Assembly: GCF_013394305.1 (NCBI RefSeq)
Contig: NZ_AP019810.1
Coordinates: 1,342,501-1,406,500 of the forward strand
Direction: 5' to 3'
Length of the DNA stretch: 64,000 nucleotides
Origin: Enterococcus mundtii
GTDB taxonomy: Bacteria; Bacillota; Bacilli; Lactobacillales; Enterococcaceae
Position numbers and translations under genes: made by a program. Shown in pieces: positions 42,381 through 50,702 of the stretch (position 1 is its first letter; every line of letters begins with the position of its first letter). The notes under the pieces are model-generated. The model did not search any database and had not been told where the DNA came from. It saw only the letters and a program-made list of their open reading frames with translations.

Positions 42381-42407
42381 AGCGTAAAGGTCAGCTGCCT
42401 TTACGCT
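42381..42407. terminator. Bidirectional terminator
   Basis: A perfect 10-bp stem AGCGTAAAGG / CCTTTACGCT with a 7-nt loop is flanked by A and T runs on both sides. It serves the plus-strand unknown gene and the minus-strand thiT. Confidence 0.9.
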
Positions 42408-42412
42408 TTTTT

Positions 42413-42997
42413 TTAATTTTTACTTTTACGTACCTGCAACCCTTCGGCTACAAATAAAGAAGGAACGGTCTGTTCAATACCTAATAGGACAATAGTTGTT
42501 ACAATCCCCGTAGCTAACCCACTAGCGCCATTCATGACTAAAGAGAACAACCATGGATTCATTCCCCATAGTGCGAAACTCCCCCAAAAAGCAACCCCAG
42601 CGACAAAATGCCAGAAATATCTGGCAGTCACACCAACGAATGTCGCTAAAATAATCGTTGAGGCCATTTTCTTACGATTGCCTTGCAGATAACTCTGTTG
42701 CATTCTTTGCGAAAAAATTCCTGCAACGCCAGCAAACGTAAACGCGATCGGATACTCGATCAACACTTGGATGACACTCAAGTAATAGACAGTCCCCATG
42801 GGAAAATGAAGGATTCCCCATAGAAAAGCCGATCCCATACCAGCTTTCCAACCCCTTCTCAAGGCAAATAAAGTTAAAGGGATTTGCCCGAGTGAGATTT
42901 CAAAACTACTACCTATTTGTAGAGGAATCATCGACAACACTAAAGATAATGCTGCGACGATCGTTCCCTCGCTCCAGACACGATGATTCTTATTCAT
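42413..42997 (-). CDS. thiT: Thiamine ECF transporter substrate-binding subunit ThiT
   Basis: Membrane S component that binds thiamine and works with a shared EcfA/EcfT energy module encoded elsewhere. The 194-residue protein has six membrane helices, and the aromatic- and Gly-rich segment GILHFPMGTVYYLS and RYFWHFVAGVAFWG fit the ThiT binding site. The start is the ATG at 42997; a longer frame to 43030 would run through the leader hairpin. A TPP riboswitch directly upstream supports the function independently. Confidence 0.93.
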   Translation of the reverse strand: MNKNHRVWSEGTIVAALSLVLSMIPLQIGSSFEISLGQIPLTLFALRRGWKAGMGSAFLWGILHFPMGTVYYLSVIQVLIEYPIAFTFAGVAGIFSQRMQQSYLQGNRKKMASTIILATFVGVTARYFWHFVAGVAFWGSFALWGMNPWLFSLVMNGASGLATGIVTTIVLLGIEQTVPSLFVAEGLQVRKSKN

Positions 42998-43068
42998 AAA
43001 AAAGCTTCCTCCTTTATAATTGGACATCACAAAGGAGGAAGCAAGTTTGTTTTTTTACAAACAGCTTC
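42998..43068 (-). promoter_or_regulatory. Expression platform of the TPP riboswitch
   Basis: Two exclusive hairpins are visible on the minus strand. One is GAAGC-T-GTTTGT / ACAAAC-TT-GCTTC (43068-43038). The other is a perfect 12-bp stem GCTTCCTCCTTT / AAAGGAGGAAGC (43042-43004), followed by TTTTTT directly before the ATG. The second hairpin is both an intrinsic terminator and a lock on the GGAGG ribosome-binding site. They share the GCTTC segment, so only one can form. TPP binding should favour the second. Confidence 0.85.
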
Positions 43069-43091
43069 GTGCTTTCACACTAGCTATTCAT

Positions 43092-43179
43092 TCACAATTC
43101 CTACGCTCGCATAACCGAAACAGGTACGAAGGGTTTAGAATATATTCAGTCTCAGCCCAAAATGGACTCCCCTTTGTGA
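43092..43179 (-). promoter_or_regulatory. TPP riboswitch aptamer (THI element)
   Basis: The minus strand carries the conserved TPP aptamer signatures: GGGGAG, GGGCTGAGACTGAAT, ACCC-type joining sequence, then TACCTGTTTCGGTTATGCGA and GCGTAGGAA. The P1 stem is closed by TCACAA (43179-43174) pairing with TTGTGA (43097-43092). It lies upstream of the thiamine transporter gene. Confidence 0.93.
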
Positions 43180-43206
43180 TTGTAATTATTTAGTTTTTAT
43201 TTTCCT

Positions 43207-44175
43207 TTATCTTTTTGTTTCAAATAAAGGACTAACTGGTTTGTTTTCATGGATACGTTTGATTGCGTCACCCATCAAGCCACCAACGCTTACTTCGTCA
43301 ATCTTATCAATTTTGCGATCTTCTGGCAAATAGATTGAATCCGTTACAACTAAGCGCTCGATTGCAGAGTCTTCGATTCTTTGTAAAGCAGGTCCTGACA
43401 ACACAGGATGTGTACATGAAGCATAAACGCTCACTGCTCCAGCTTCTTTCAAGGCATTAGCAGCCAATGTGATCGTTCCAGCTGTATCGATCATGTCATC
43501 GATCAAGACACACGTTTTGCCTTCTACTTGACCAATGATATTCATCACTTCTGCCACGTTTGCTTTTGGACGGCGTTTATCGATGATTGCAATTGGTGCT
43601 TTTAAAAATTCAGCCAATTTACGTGCACGAGTAACACCACCATGGTCAGGTGAAACAACGACAACATCATCGCCTTGAATCCCTTTTTCTAAGAAGTAAT
43701 TCGCAATCAGTGGTGCGCCCATCAAATGGTCGACCGGAATATCAAAGAAACCTTGGATTTGGACTGCGTGCAAGTCAAGTGTCAACATTCTTGTTGCTCC
43801 AGCTTTTTGGATCATATTTGCCACTAATTTTGCAGTGATTGGTTCACGCGCGCGCGCTTTACGGTCTTGACGTGCGTAGCCGTAATACGGCATTACAACG
43901 TTGATCGTTTTGGCACTTGCACGCTTCAATGCATCGATCATGATCAACAGTTCCATCAGGTTATCATTTACCGGACTACTTGTTGATTGAATAACGTATA
44001 CGTGTGAACCACGGATACTTTCTTCGATATTGACTTGGATCTCACCATCACTAAATTGAGTGACCGATGATTTTCCTAATTCAACCCCAACAGCTGCAGC
44101 AATTTTTTCTGCCAATGGACGATTTGAGTTTAATGCAAATATTTTTAATCTTGGATCAAAGTAATGTTTGGACAT
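43207..44175 (-). CDS. prs: Ribose-phosphate pyrophosphokinase
   Basis: Makes PRPP from ribose 5-phosphate and ATP for nucleotide, His and Trp synthesis. The signature [11 protein letters not shown], the flexible loop region [13 protein letters not shown] and the PRPP loop [13 protein letters not shown] are present. The start is the ATG at 44175 (MSKHYFDP), 5 nt after GGAGG; a GTG 8 codons upstream has no good site. This gives 322 residues. It follows glmU, a conserved pair linking UDP-GlcNAc and PRPP supply. Confidence 0.97.
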   Translation of the reverse strand: MSKHYFDPRLKIFALNSNRPLAEKIAAAVGVELGKSSVTQFSDGEIQVNIEESIRGSHVYVIQSTSSPVNDNLMELLIMIDALKRASAKTINVVMPYYGYARQDRKARAREPITAKLVANMIQKAGATRMLTLDLHAVQIQGFFDIPVDHLMGAPLIANYFLEKGIQGDDVVVVSPDHGGVTRARKLAEFLKAPIAIIDKRRPKANVAEVMNIIGQVEGKTCVLIDDMIDTAGTITLAANALKEAGAVSVYASCTHPVLSGPALQRIEDSAIERLVVTDSIYLPEDRKIDKIDEVSVGGLMGDAIKRIHENKPVSPLFETKR

Positions 44176-44264
44176 GAGGACCTCCGCTTTCTTTTTCACA
44201 ACTCTACTACCTAATAAATACTAGTCATATTTGCCGAATAAATCAAGTGATTTTGCAAAAAGTA

Positions 44265-45638
44265 TCAATTTGAATATGGGAGTTTCTTCGCGTGTCCTTC
44301 TTTATTGACTTGTCTAGCGCGTGCGATTGCCATCGCATGTTCAGGAACATCGTTAGTGATCGTCGAACCAGCAGCGATACATGTATTCTCTGCCACGTCT
44401 ACTGGCGCCACAAGATTCGCATTTGACCCAATAAAACTATGGTCACCGACTGTTGTATGATGTTTTGCTTTTCCGTCATAATTGACAAAGACGACACCAC
44501 ACCCCACATTGATTTCTTCACCTAGTGTTGCATCCCCGACATACGTCAAGTGACCAACTTTTGTGTTTTTGCCTATTTTTGCATTTTTCACTTCTACAAA
44601 GTTGCCGATATGGACGCCTTCTGCAATTTCTGCTTTTGGACGTAAATGGGCATACGGTCCTACATCTGCTTTACTTTTGACCACACTGTGTTCGATCACT
44701 GAGTTTTCGATGACTACTTGGTCACCGATCTTGCTATCAACAATACGTGAATGTGCACCAATAAAACAATCTTCACCAATTTTTGTTTCTCCTTGGATCT
44801 GAACGCCCGCTTCGATCACTGTATCTGAACCAATCACAACATCTGCATCAATATACGTAGTTGCAGGATCAACCAAGCTAACGCCATTGACCATATGTTT
44901 TTTGTTGATTCTTTGGCGCATCAACTCGTTAGCTTTTGCTAGTGCCATACGATCATTGACACCCATACACTCATCGAAATCTTCCGTCTGATACGCAGCA
45001 ACTGGATTTCCAGCATCTTTTAGGATCTCAACGATGTCTGTTAAATAATACTCGCCTTGTGCATTGTCTGTTCCTACTTTATTCAACGCTTCAAATAACG
45101 CTTTGTTATCGAAACAGTAAGTTCCTGTATTGATTTCTTGAACTAACGCTTCTTCTGGCGAAGCGTCTTTTTGCTCAACGATTTTTTCAACGATTCCTAC
45201 ATGGTCACGAATGATTCTGCCATAACCTGTCGGATCTTCTGCTTGTGCAGTCAAAATCGTAGCACTTGCATTTTTCCCTTGATGGTATTCAAACAAGTTG
45301 TTCAACGTCTCAGTTGTCAATAAAGGGGTGTCACCACTGATGACTAACGTCGTGCCTTCCTTACCTGCTAAAAATGAGGCTGCTTGTAGTACCGCATGAC
45401 CCGTCCCAAGTTGTTCCGCTTGTAACGCATACTCGCTACGTTCGCCTAGCTGAGCTTTGACTTTCTCTGCACCGTGACCAACGATCGTCACGATTTGATC
45501 AGGGTTTGTCTCACTTACACGGTTGATGATGTGTTCGACCATCGGTTTCCCAGAAACAGGGTGTAGGACCTTGTATAGTTTTGATTTCATGCGAGTACCT
45601 TTACCCGCGGCTAATATGATTGCATAACGTGCATCCAA
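44265..45638 (-). CDS. glmU: Bifunctional UDP-GlcNAc pyrophosphorylase / GlcN-1-P acetyltransferase
   Basis: Makes UDP-GlcNAc for peptidoglycan and teichoic acids. The N-terminal uridyltransferase has [20 protein letters not shown]; the C-terminal left-handed beta-helix has many hexapeptide repeats (for example [11 protein letters not shown]). The best start is the TTG at 45638, 8 nt after AGGAG, giving 457 residues, the usual GlmU length. An ATG further upstream (45701) would add 21 non-homologous residues. Confidence 0.96.
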   Translation of the reverse strand: MDARYAIILAAGKGTRMKSKLYKVLHPVSGKPMVEHIINRVSETNPDQIVTIVGHGAEKVKAQLGERSEYALQAEQLGTGHAVLQAASFLAGKEGTTLVISGDTPLLTTETLNNLFEYHQGKNASATILTAQAEDPTGYGRIIRDHVGIVEKIVEQKDASPEEALVQEINTGTYCFDNKALFEALNKVGTDNAQGEYYLTDIVEILKDAGNPVAAYQTEDFDECMGVNDRMALAKANELMRQRINKKHMVNGVSLVDPATTYIDADVVIGSDTVIEAGVQIQGETKIGEDCFIGAHSRIVDSKIGDQVVIENSVIEHSVVKSKADVGPYAHLRPKAEIAEGVHIGNFVEVKNAKIGKNTKVGHLTYVGDATLGEEINVGCGVVFVNYDGKAKHHTTVGDHSFIGSNANLVAPVDVAENTCIAAGSTITNDVPEHAMAIARARQVNKEGHAKKLPYSN

Positions 45639-45730
45639 ATGTGTCACTCCTAAATTACGATTTATTATTTTTAGTTTAGCCCAGTCGCTCTTTTTTTTCA
45701 ACTAAACGTTCATTTTAGCAACCAGGACGC

Positions 45731-45766
45731 AAAAAAAGAAGAGACATCATCCATCGCCTCTTCTTT
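45731..45766 (-). terminator. Terminator after purR
   Basis: Minus strand AAAGAAGAG pairs with CTCTTCTTT and is followed by TTTTGCG. A second small hairpin (CATAGC / GCTATG, 45770-45784) sits between it and the purR stop. Confidence 0.75.
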
Positions 45767-45793
45767 TTCCATAGCACCGCTATGTTCGTTGTT

Positions 45794-46612
45794 TTATTCT
45801 TCGAAATAGTTGCCTGGTACTACAGTGATATTTTTCGTTTTTGTATCCACATCTTTGACGTAAAGTAGCGACGTGTAGTCATTGATTGCGCGATGTCCGT
45901 TGAATTTTGACTCCGCAAACACAGTGATACCGACAAGCTCAGATTCAAATTCTTCAATCAAGCTCTTCATTCCGTTCACTGTTCCGCCGCCTTTCATAAA
46001 GTCATCGACGACAAGCACGCGAGAACCACGTTTCAAACTTCTTTTTGATAGTTCCATTTTTTCGATCCGTTCAGATGAACCTGAAACATAGTTCACACTC
46101 ACTGTAGAACCTTCTGTAATCTTAGAGTCACGACGAACGATGACAAACGGTGCGTTCAAGTAATAGGAAACGGCTTGAGCGATTGGCACCCCTTTTGTGG
46201 CTACAGTCATTACAGCATCGATTTTTTCTCCTAAATATTTTGAGGCAATGATTTTCCCTACTTGACGTAATAGCTCAGGTTCTCCTAATAGATCAGATAA
46301 GTAAACATAGCCTCCAGGGAGTAAACGGTCTTGTTCAGACAAGCGCTCAGCTAGCGATTCAACATATTTCTTTGCTTCTTCGTAGGAAATCTCCGGAATG
46401 AATAGAACACCCCCGGCTGCACCAGGGATTGTTTCAAGCGTTCCGTAACCTCTTTCTTTAAATGTTTTTTTGATGATTCCCAAATCTTCACTGATCGAAG
46501 ATTTAGCAGATTCATAACGTTCGGCAAAGCTTGTTAATGAAATCAATTCATGCGGATGATCTAATAAATACTGTGTCATATCGACAAGACGCTCACTGCG
46601 ACGTACTTTCAA
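45794..46612 (-). CDS. purR: Purine operon repressor PurR
   Basis: PRPP-responsive regulator of purine genes. An N-terminal winged helix (RRSERLVDMTQYLLDHPHELI, residues 4-24) is followed by a PRTase-like domain with the PRPP loop RVLVVDDFMKGGGTV. The best start is TTG at 46612, 9 nt after AAAGGAG, giving 272 residues, close to lactococcal PurR. The upstream ATG at 46654 adds unrelated sequence. It is transcribed alone. Confidence 0.95.
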   Translation of the reverse strand: MKVRRSERLVDMTQYLLDHPHELISLTSFAERYESAKSSISEDLGIIKKTFKERGYGTLETIPGAAGGVLFIPEISYEEAKKYVESLAERLSEQDRLLPGGYVYLSDLLGEPELLRQVGKIIASKYLGEKIDAVMTVATKGVPIAQAVSYYLNAPFVIVRRDSKITEGSTVSVNYVSGSSERIEKMELSKRSLKRGSRVLVVDDFMKGGGTVNGMKSLIEEFESELVGITVFAESKFNGHRAINDYTSLLYVKDVDTKTKNITVVPGNYFEE

Positions 46613-46719
46613 AAATTCCAGCTCCTTTTTCCAACAAATTTTATCGTGTTTCATTATATAAGTTTTTTCGGGAAAATTCGAGCATTTTATCCAAAATTAA
46701 GAAAATAGTTCGGTATTTA

Positions 46720-46771
46720 TAAAAAAGCAGGTAACTATTTAAGACATTTGTTTGTCTCAAATAACTACCTG
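46720..46771 (-). terminator. Terminator after the zinc transporter operon
   Basis: A long stem on the minus strand (CAGGTAGTTATTTGAGACA with TGTCTTAAATAGTTACCTG, two or three G-U pairs) is followed by CTTTTTTATA. Confidence 0.88.
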
Positions 46772-46787
46772 TTTTAAAAATAGTGGT

Positions 46788-47609
46788 CTATTTTTTCCTT
46801 CTAATTCCTAATAAAATACGTTTACTCAAGTTGACTAATAAGAATAAAAAGATAAATACTAATGTGATAGTTGCCCCTGGCGGTGTATCCAAGTAGAACG
46901 AACTAGTTAACCCAGAAAGCATACCAATAAAACCAACGATGATACTGATCAATATAACAATATTGAAGCTTTTCCCTAAACGCATCCCGATTGCTGCTGG
47001 TAAAACCATAATAGCAGAAATCAGCAACGCGCCTGCTATCGGGATCATGACAGCGATTGCTACCCCAGTAATGATATTGAACATCATTGACATCCAACGA
47101 ACTGGCAGCCCATCGACATGAGCGGTGTCTTCATCAAAGGTTAACACGTACATCGGACGTTTGAATAAGAAAAACAAAAGACCGATTACTGCAAACAAAA
47201 TACCTAGGAATAGAACTTGTGGCCAAGTGATCGTCACAATCGATCCAAATAAATAAGATTGGATGCTCGTGGCAGAATTACCCCCACTCAAATTCATCAA
47301 AACTAATGCAAGCGCAAGTCCTCCTGCCATTAAGATCGCAATGGAAATCTCTGAATACGTACGATACATCGAACGTAGGTATTCTAAAATGATTGCAGCG
47401 ATAACGACTACCACCATTGTGGTCATCGTTGGATTGAGATTGAGGAAAAATCCTAAGGCTACCCCTGCTAAAGAAACATGAGACAGTGTATCTGCCATCA
47501 ACGATTGCCGACGTATCACTAAGAATACTCCTAACATTGGTGCGATTCCTGCAATAAAGATCGCAGCAAGAAATGCCCGCCTCATGAATTCATATGAAAG
47601 CAACGCCAT
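46788..47609 (-). CDS. adcB: Zinc ABC transporter permease
   Basis: Membrane subunit of the AdcABC/ZnuABC zinc importer. The 273-residue protein has about eight membrane helices and the ABC-3 family pattern ([34 protein letters not shown]). The ATG at 47609 follows AAAGGAGG and lies inside the 3' end of adcC, a 28-nt overlap. The gene order is adcA-adcC-adcB. Confidence 0.95.
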   Translation of the reverse strand: MALLSYEFMRRAFLAAIFIAGIAPMLGVFLVIRRQSLMADTLSHVSLAGVALGFFLNLNPTMTTMVVVVIAAIILEYLRSMYRTYSEISIAILMAGGLALALVLMNLSGGNSATSIQSYLFGSIVTITWPQVLFLGILFAVIGLLFFLFKRPMYVLTFDEDTAHVDGLPVRWMSMMFNIITGVAIAVMIPIAGALLISAIMVLPAAIGMRLGKSFNIVILISIIVGFIGMLSGLTSSFYLDTPPGATITLVFIFLFLLVNLSKRILLGIRRKK

Positions 47610-48262
47610 TGAGAATCCTCCTTTCTCACTAAACGGATTTGTCGATCCGCATATTGTTTGATGTCTTCGTGATCATGAGTGATCATCAATACAGCTTTCC
47701 CATGGTCGTGTGCGCTATGGCGCAACAAACGATAAAATTCATTTCGTGATTCTTCATCCATTCCAGTAGTTGGTTCATCAAGTACAAATAAATCTGGATC
47801 AGTCGCAAAAATACGTGCTAAACTGATTCGTTGCTTTTGACCACCAGACAGCTCACCGATCCGACGATGACGCATATCCCACATACCAACAGATTCTAAG
47901 GCACGCTTGACATGCTCATGGTCTTTTTCGCTTAACCGTTTGAACCAACGACCTCTCGGATATCTGCCAGAACGTACTAATTCTAAGACTGTACTAGGAA
48001 AACCCGCATTAAAGGAAGAAACTTGTTGGGGAATGTACCCGATACTTAATTTGTCTCCGTCCTGATTTTTTCCTGCAATTTTGATGGTCCCTTTAGAGGG
48101 TTTCAATAACCCCAAAGAAGCTTTGATCAATGTAGATTTTGCCGCCCCGTTTTCACCAGTCAAAATCACAAATTCACCGGCATCTACATGATAAGAAACA
48201 CCTTCTAACACAGGTTCTTCATCATAATAGAAAGTAAGATCAGCTATTTCGATATAACGCAC
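47582..48262 (-). CDS. adcC: Zinc ABC transporter ATP-binding protein
   Basis: Energises zinc import with AdcB and AdcA. The 226-residue protein has the ABC signature LSGGQKQR, Walker [13 protein letters not shown] and the switch histidine in MITHDHED. The Walker A reads GENGAAKST: the usual Gly before Lys is Ala. This variant is found in some ZnuC-like proteins, so it need not mean loss of function. The start is GTG, 8 nt after GGGAG. Confidence 0.94.
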   Translation of the reverse strand: MRYIEIADLTFYYDEEPVLEGVSYHVDAGEFVILTGENGAAKSTLIKASLGLLKPSKGTIKIAGKNQDGDKLSIGYIPQQVSSFNAGFPSTVLELVRSGRYPRGRWFKRLSEKDHEHVKRALESVGMWDMRHRRIGELSGGQKQRISLARIFATDPDLFVLDEPTTGMDEESRNEFYRLLRHSAHDHGKAVLMITHDHEDIKQYADRQIRLVRKEDSQWRCFHMNS

Positions 48263-48280
48263 ATAGAGGACTCCCTTCCT

Positions 48281-49207
48281 TTACTTTATGCTTTCTTTTA
48301 ATGCCTCTAGGTTTTTCTCCATGGTAGAAATGTAGGTTTCACCCGCTTTGATTTGTTCATTCGTCAAACTCTCAAGAGGATTAAGTACTTCAAGTTTTAC
48401 ACCTGTTTCCTTTGATAATGTCTCTGCTACTTTAGATGACGCATTTTCTTCAAAATAGATAACTTCGATTTTATTTTGATCGACAAAATCTTTCAATTCA
48501 GCCAATCGACTAGGCGTCGGCTCTTGATCCGGTGAAACTCCTGAGATGGCTACTTGTTTTAGGTCGTAGCGATTTGCTAAATAAGCAAAGGCAGCATGTT
48601 GCGTCACAAATGTTCGATTGGTTGCACCTTTTAATGCTTCTGTATAGTTCTGATCCAATGCTTCTAATTTTTTGATATAAGCTGCGGCATTTTGGTCAAA
48701 TGTATCTTTCTTATCTGGATATTTCTTGCCGAGCTCTGTAGCAATCGTCTGTACTTCTTGGATCGCTAATGTTGGATCTAACCAAACATGAGGGTCATAG
48801 GCATGATCATGCTGATGTCCTTCTGATTCTTCGTGCTCTTCTTGTGACTCTAGACGTTCAATTCCCTTAGCGGCTTCGATCATCAACGTTCGATCGGTAT
48901 CGACCGTATCTTTCAATGAGTCAACAAAAAATTCCATATCTGAGCTGTTATAAACAAAAACATCTGCATCCGCAATGGTTGCACTTTGTTTGGCACTTGG
49001 CTCAAAATCATGGGGTTCCGTTCCTGCGGGGATCAATAATTCGACCTTCCCAGTATCACCAACGACTTCTTTCGTAAATTCATACATCGGGTAAAACGTT
49101 GCGACAACGTTCAACTCATCTTGTGCCGATTCTTGGGTTGTCTGTCCACACGCTGTAAATAGGAAAGCTCCTATTGCTAAAGATGCGGCTAATAAATATT
49201 TCTTCAT
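48281..49207 (-). CDS. adcA: Zinc-binding lipoprotein of the ABC importer
   Basis: Cluster A-I solute-binding lipoprotein that delivers zinc to AdcBC. The signal peptide ends in the lipobox FTAC (about residue 20). The His/Glu/Asp-rich loop EEHEESEGHQHDHAYDPH (about 122-139) is typical of zinc binders rather than manganese ones. The start is the ATG at 49207 after AAAGGAG, giving 308 residues. It is the first gene of the operon, behind a Zur-type box. Confidence 0.95.
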   Translation of the reverse strand: MKKYLLAASLAIGAFLFTACGQTTQESAQDELNVVATFYPMYEFTKEVVGDTGKVELLIPAGTEPHDFEPSAKQSATIADADVFVYNSSDMEFFVDSLKDTVDTDRTLMIEAAKGIERLESQEEHEESEGHQHDHAYDPHVWLDPTLAIQEVQTIATELGKKYPDKKDTFDQNAAAYIKKLEALDQNYTEALKGATNRTFVTQHAAFAYLANRYDLKQVAISGVSPDQEPTPSRLAELKDFVDQNKIEVIYFEENASSKVAETLSKETGVKLEVLNPLESLTNEQIKAGETYISTMEKNLEALKESIK

Positions 49208-49225
49208 ATATGCTCCTTTCAAAAC

Positions 49226-49245
49226 AAATCGTAATATTACGATTT
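49226..49245. promoter_or_regulatory. Zur-type operator
   Basis: AAATCGTAATATTACGATTT is a perfect 20-bp palindrome and matches the Gram-positive Zur box (TCGTAAT-n-ATTACGA) without the central base. It lies about 13-32 nt downstream of the -10 of the adcA promoter, a repressing position. Confidence 0.75.
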
Positions 49246-49258
49246 ATCAACGAGGATT

Positions 49259-49287
49259 AATGTACCAAATTAAAAAAAAACAGTCAA
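49259..49287 (-). promoter_or_regulatory. Promoter of adcACB
   Basis: The -35 TTGACT (49287-49282) and -10 TACATT (49264-49259) have a 17-nt spacer. The Zur-type palindrome lies between it and the adcA start. Confidence 0.7.
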
Positions 49288-49521
49288 TAGTTTAACCTGA
49301 TTTTCTGATTTAAATGCAAACTTACCATGTAAATCGGAAAACAAATGAATTGCCCGTCATATCAACAACGAACGTAATTGTTTTCTTTCAACTTTGGTCA
49401 AAAAGTGGCGGTTCCACACTATTATTTTATGTCCCGAGAACAATGAACGATTGGTTGAGATTGATAACAAAAAAGAAGGTAACGATCCTTCATCTTCTAA
49501 AACGAAATCAGCGGGAAAGAT
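49288..49521. other. Gene-free stretch with open frames on both strands
   Basis: Between the adcA promoter and repeat copy C, both strands stay open. On the plus strand a frame runs from 49349 into the repeat (peptide segments such as RFHTIILCPENNERLVEIDN). On the minus strand a frame reads DIFPADFVLEDEGSLPSFLL and continues upstream. Neither has a good start and ribosome-binding site. It may be the remnant of a gene or part of a larger repeat. Confidence 0.4.
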
Positions 49522-49678
49522 GTCTGGAATATTAGTCCTCTCACATCTCCTAAAACTGAATAAACGGCAGAAACAGAAGTAACCTCTTCGAAAATAAGGC
49601 GCCATCCACAAAAATTTAAAAAACAATTTTCGTGGATGGCGCCTTATTTCTCGAGGCTAAACACTTCTATTCCGACCT
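49522..49678. repeat. Dispersed hairpin repeat, copy C (adcA-ispE)
   Basis: The best-preserved copy has the core GAATAAACGGCAGAAACAGA, then AGTAACCTCTTCGAAAATAAG. The 18-bp arms AAATAAGGCGCCATCCAC (49592-49609) and GTGGATGGCGCCTTATTT (49632-49649) are perfect. The outer ends TCTGGAATA and TATTCCGA are complementary and differ from copy A in a matching way. It is 63 nt downstream of the ispE stop. Confidence 0.88.
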
Positions 49679-49741
49679 CTTTTACCGCTTATTTTTCGAA
49701 TCTGACTGCTTCCGTCATGACATCGTGTCTCTTTCATGCGT

Positions 49742-50602
49742 TTATAGCGTTCTGACAAGATAAACTTCCTCACAAAAACCTTTTAATCCGTTGTAGACGC
49801 GTTGTGCTCTGGAATAGTGTTGACAAAGGGCAAAAACAGTTGGTCCACTACCGCTCATCAGTGCCGCGTCTGCACCATATTTGATCATTCGCTCTTTGAT
49901 TTGATAAATGACCGGATGGCGTTTTCCTGTCACATCTTCAAGACTATTCCCCATTTTCGTCAACATTTTTTGATAATCTTGTTGTCGAAGCGCATCAGCC
50001 AACCCAGGAATATCTTGATGTTGGATTTTTTGCGTATCGATTTCTCGAAAAACAGTTCGTGTCGAAACACTCATTTTAGGTTTTACCAAGATAATCCAGC
50101 AAGAGGGCATCGCTGGCAACAATTGGACGATTTCTCCCTTTCCGCCTACGTAAGCTGTTTGGCCATAAACACAGTAAGGAACATCTGTCCCCACTTCCAA
50201 GCCGATCTCTGCTAGTTCTTCTAAGCTACAGCCTAACTCCCATAACCGATTGATCCCTCGCAACGCGGCAGCACAATCTGTACTTCCACCACCTAGGCCA
50301 GCAGCGACAGGAATATTTTTTTTCACAACGATTTTTACGCCTTTTTTGATTTGATATTTCTTTTTCAACAACAAAGCTGCTTGATACACATTGTTACGCT
50401 GATCTACCGGTAAAAATGCTTTATTCGTTTCAACAATGATCCGATCTTCCGATAGCTCTTCAAAGAACAAGTGATCAGCTAAATCTACACTTGACATCAC
50501 CATTTCCAACTCATGATACCCATCTGGTCTTTTATATAACACATCCAACCCTAAGTTTATCTTCGCTGGTGCTTTTTCAATCAATTCCATCCTCTCACCC
50601 AT
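49742..50602 (-). CDS. ispE: 4-diphosphocytidyl-2-C-methyl-D-erythritol kinase
   Basis: GHMP-family kinase. The 286-residue protein has KAPAKINLGLDVL at the N-terminus, the ATP loop PVAAGLGGGSTDCAAAL (about residues 95-111) and the C-terminal MSGSGPTVFAL motif. IspE normally acts in the MEP isoprenoid pathway, but enterococci make isoprenoids by mevalonate, and orphan ispE genes are known in Gram-positives. The pathway role is therefore unclear. The start may be the first ATG (50602) or the one four codons later; neither has a well-spaced site. Confidence 0.92.
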   Translation of the reverse strand: MGERMELIEKAPAKINLGLDVLYKRPDGYHELEMVMSSVDLADHLFFEELSEDRIIVETNKAFLPVDQRNNVYQAALLLKKKYQIKKGVKIVVKKNIPVAAGLGGGSTDCAAALRGINRLWELGCSLEELAEIGLEVGTDVPYCVYGQTAYVGGKGEIVQLLPAMPSCWIILVKPKMSVSTRTVFREIDTQKIQHQDIPGLADALRQQDYQKMLTKMGNSLEDVTGKRHPVIYQIKERMIKYGADAALMSGSGPTVFALCQHYSRAQRVYNGLKGFCEEVYLVRTL

Positions 50603-50702
50603 TCGAAAAGTCTAAGTCGAAAGTATTCTATCATAGGGGAAAATAAAAGTATAGCTTCCACCAACATGCGTAAACACTTTCCTCACAGCTTTACAATCAT
50701 TT

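Noticed and set aside
49394-49582. 62-codon plus-strand frame as a gene
   Set aside because: It begins with TTG without a ribosome-binding site and reads into the repeat element.
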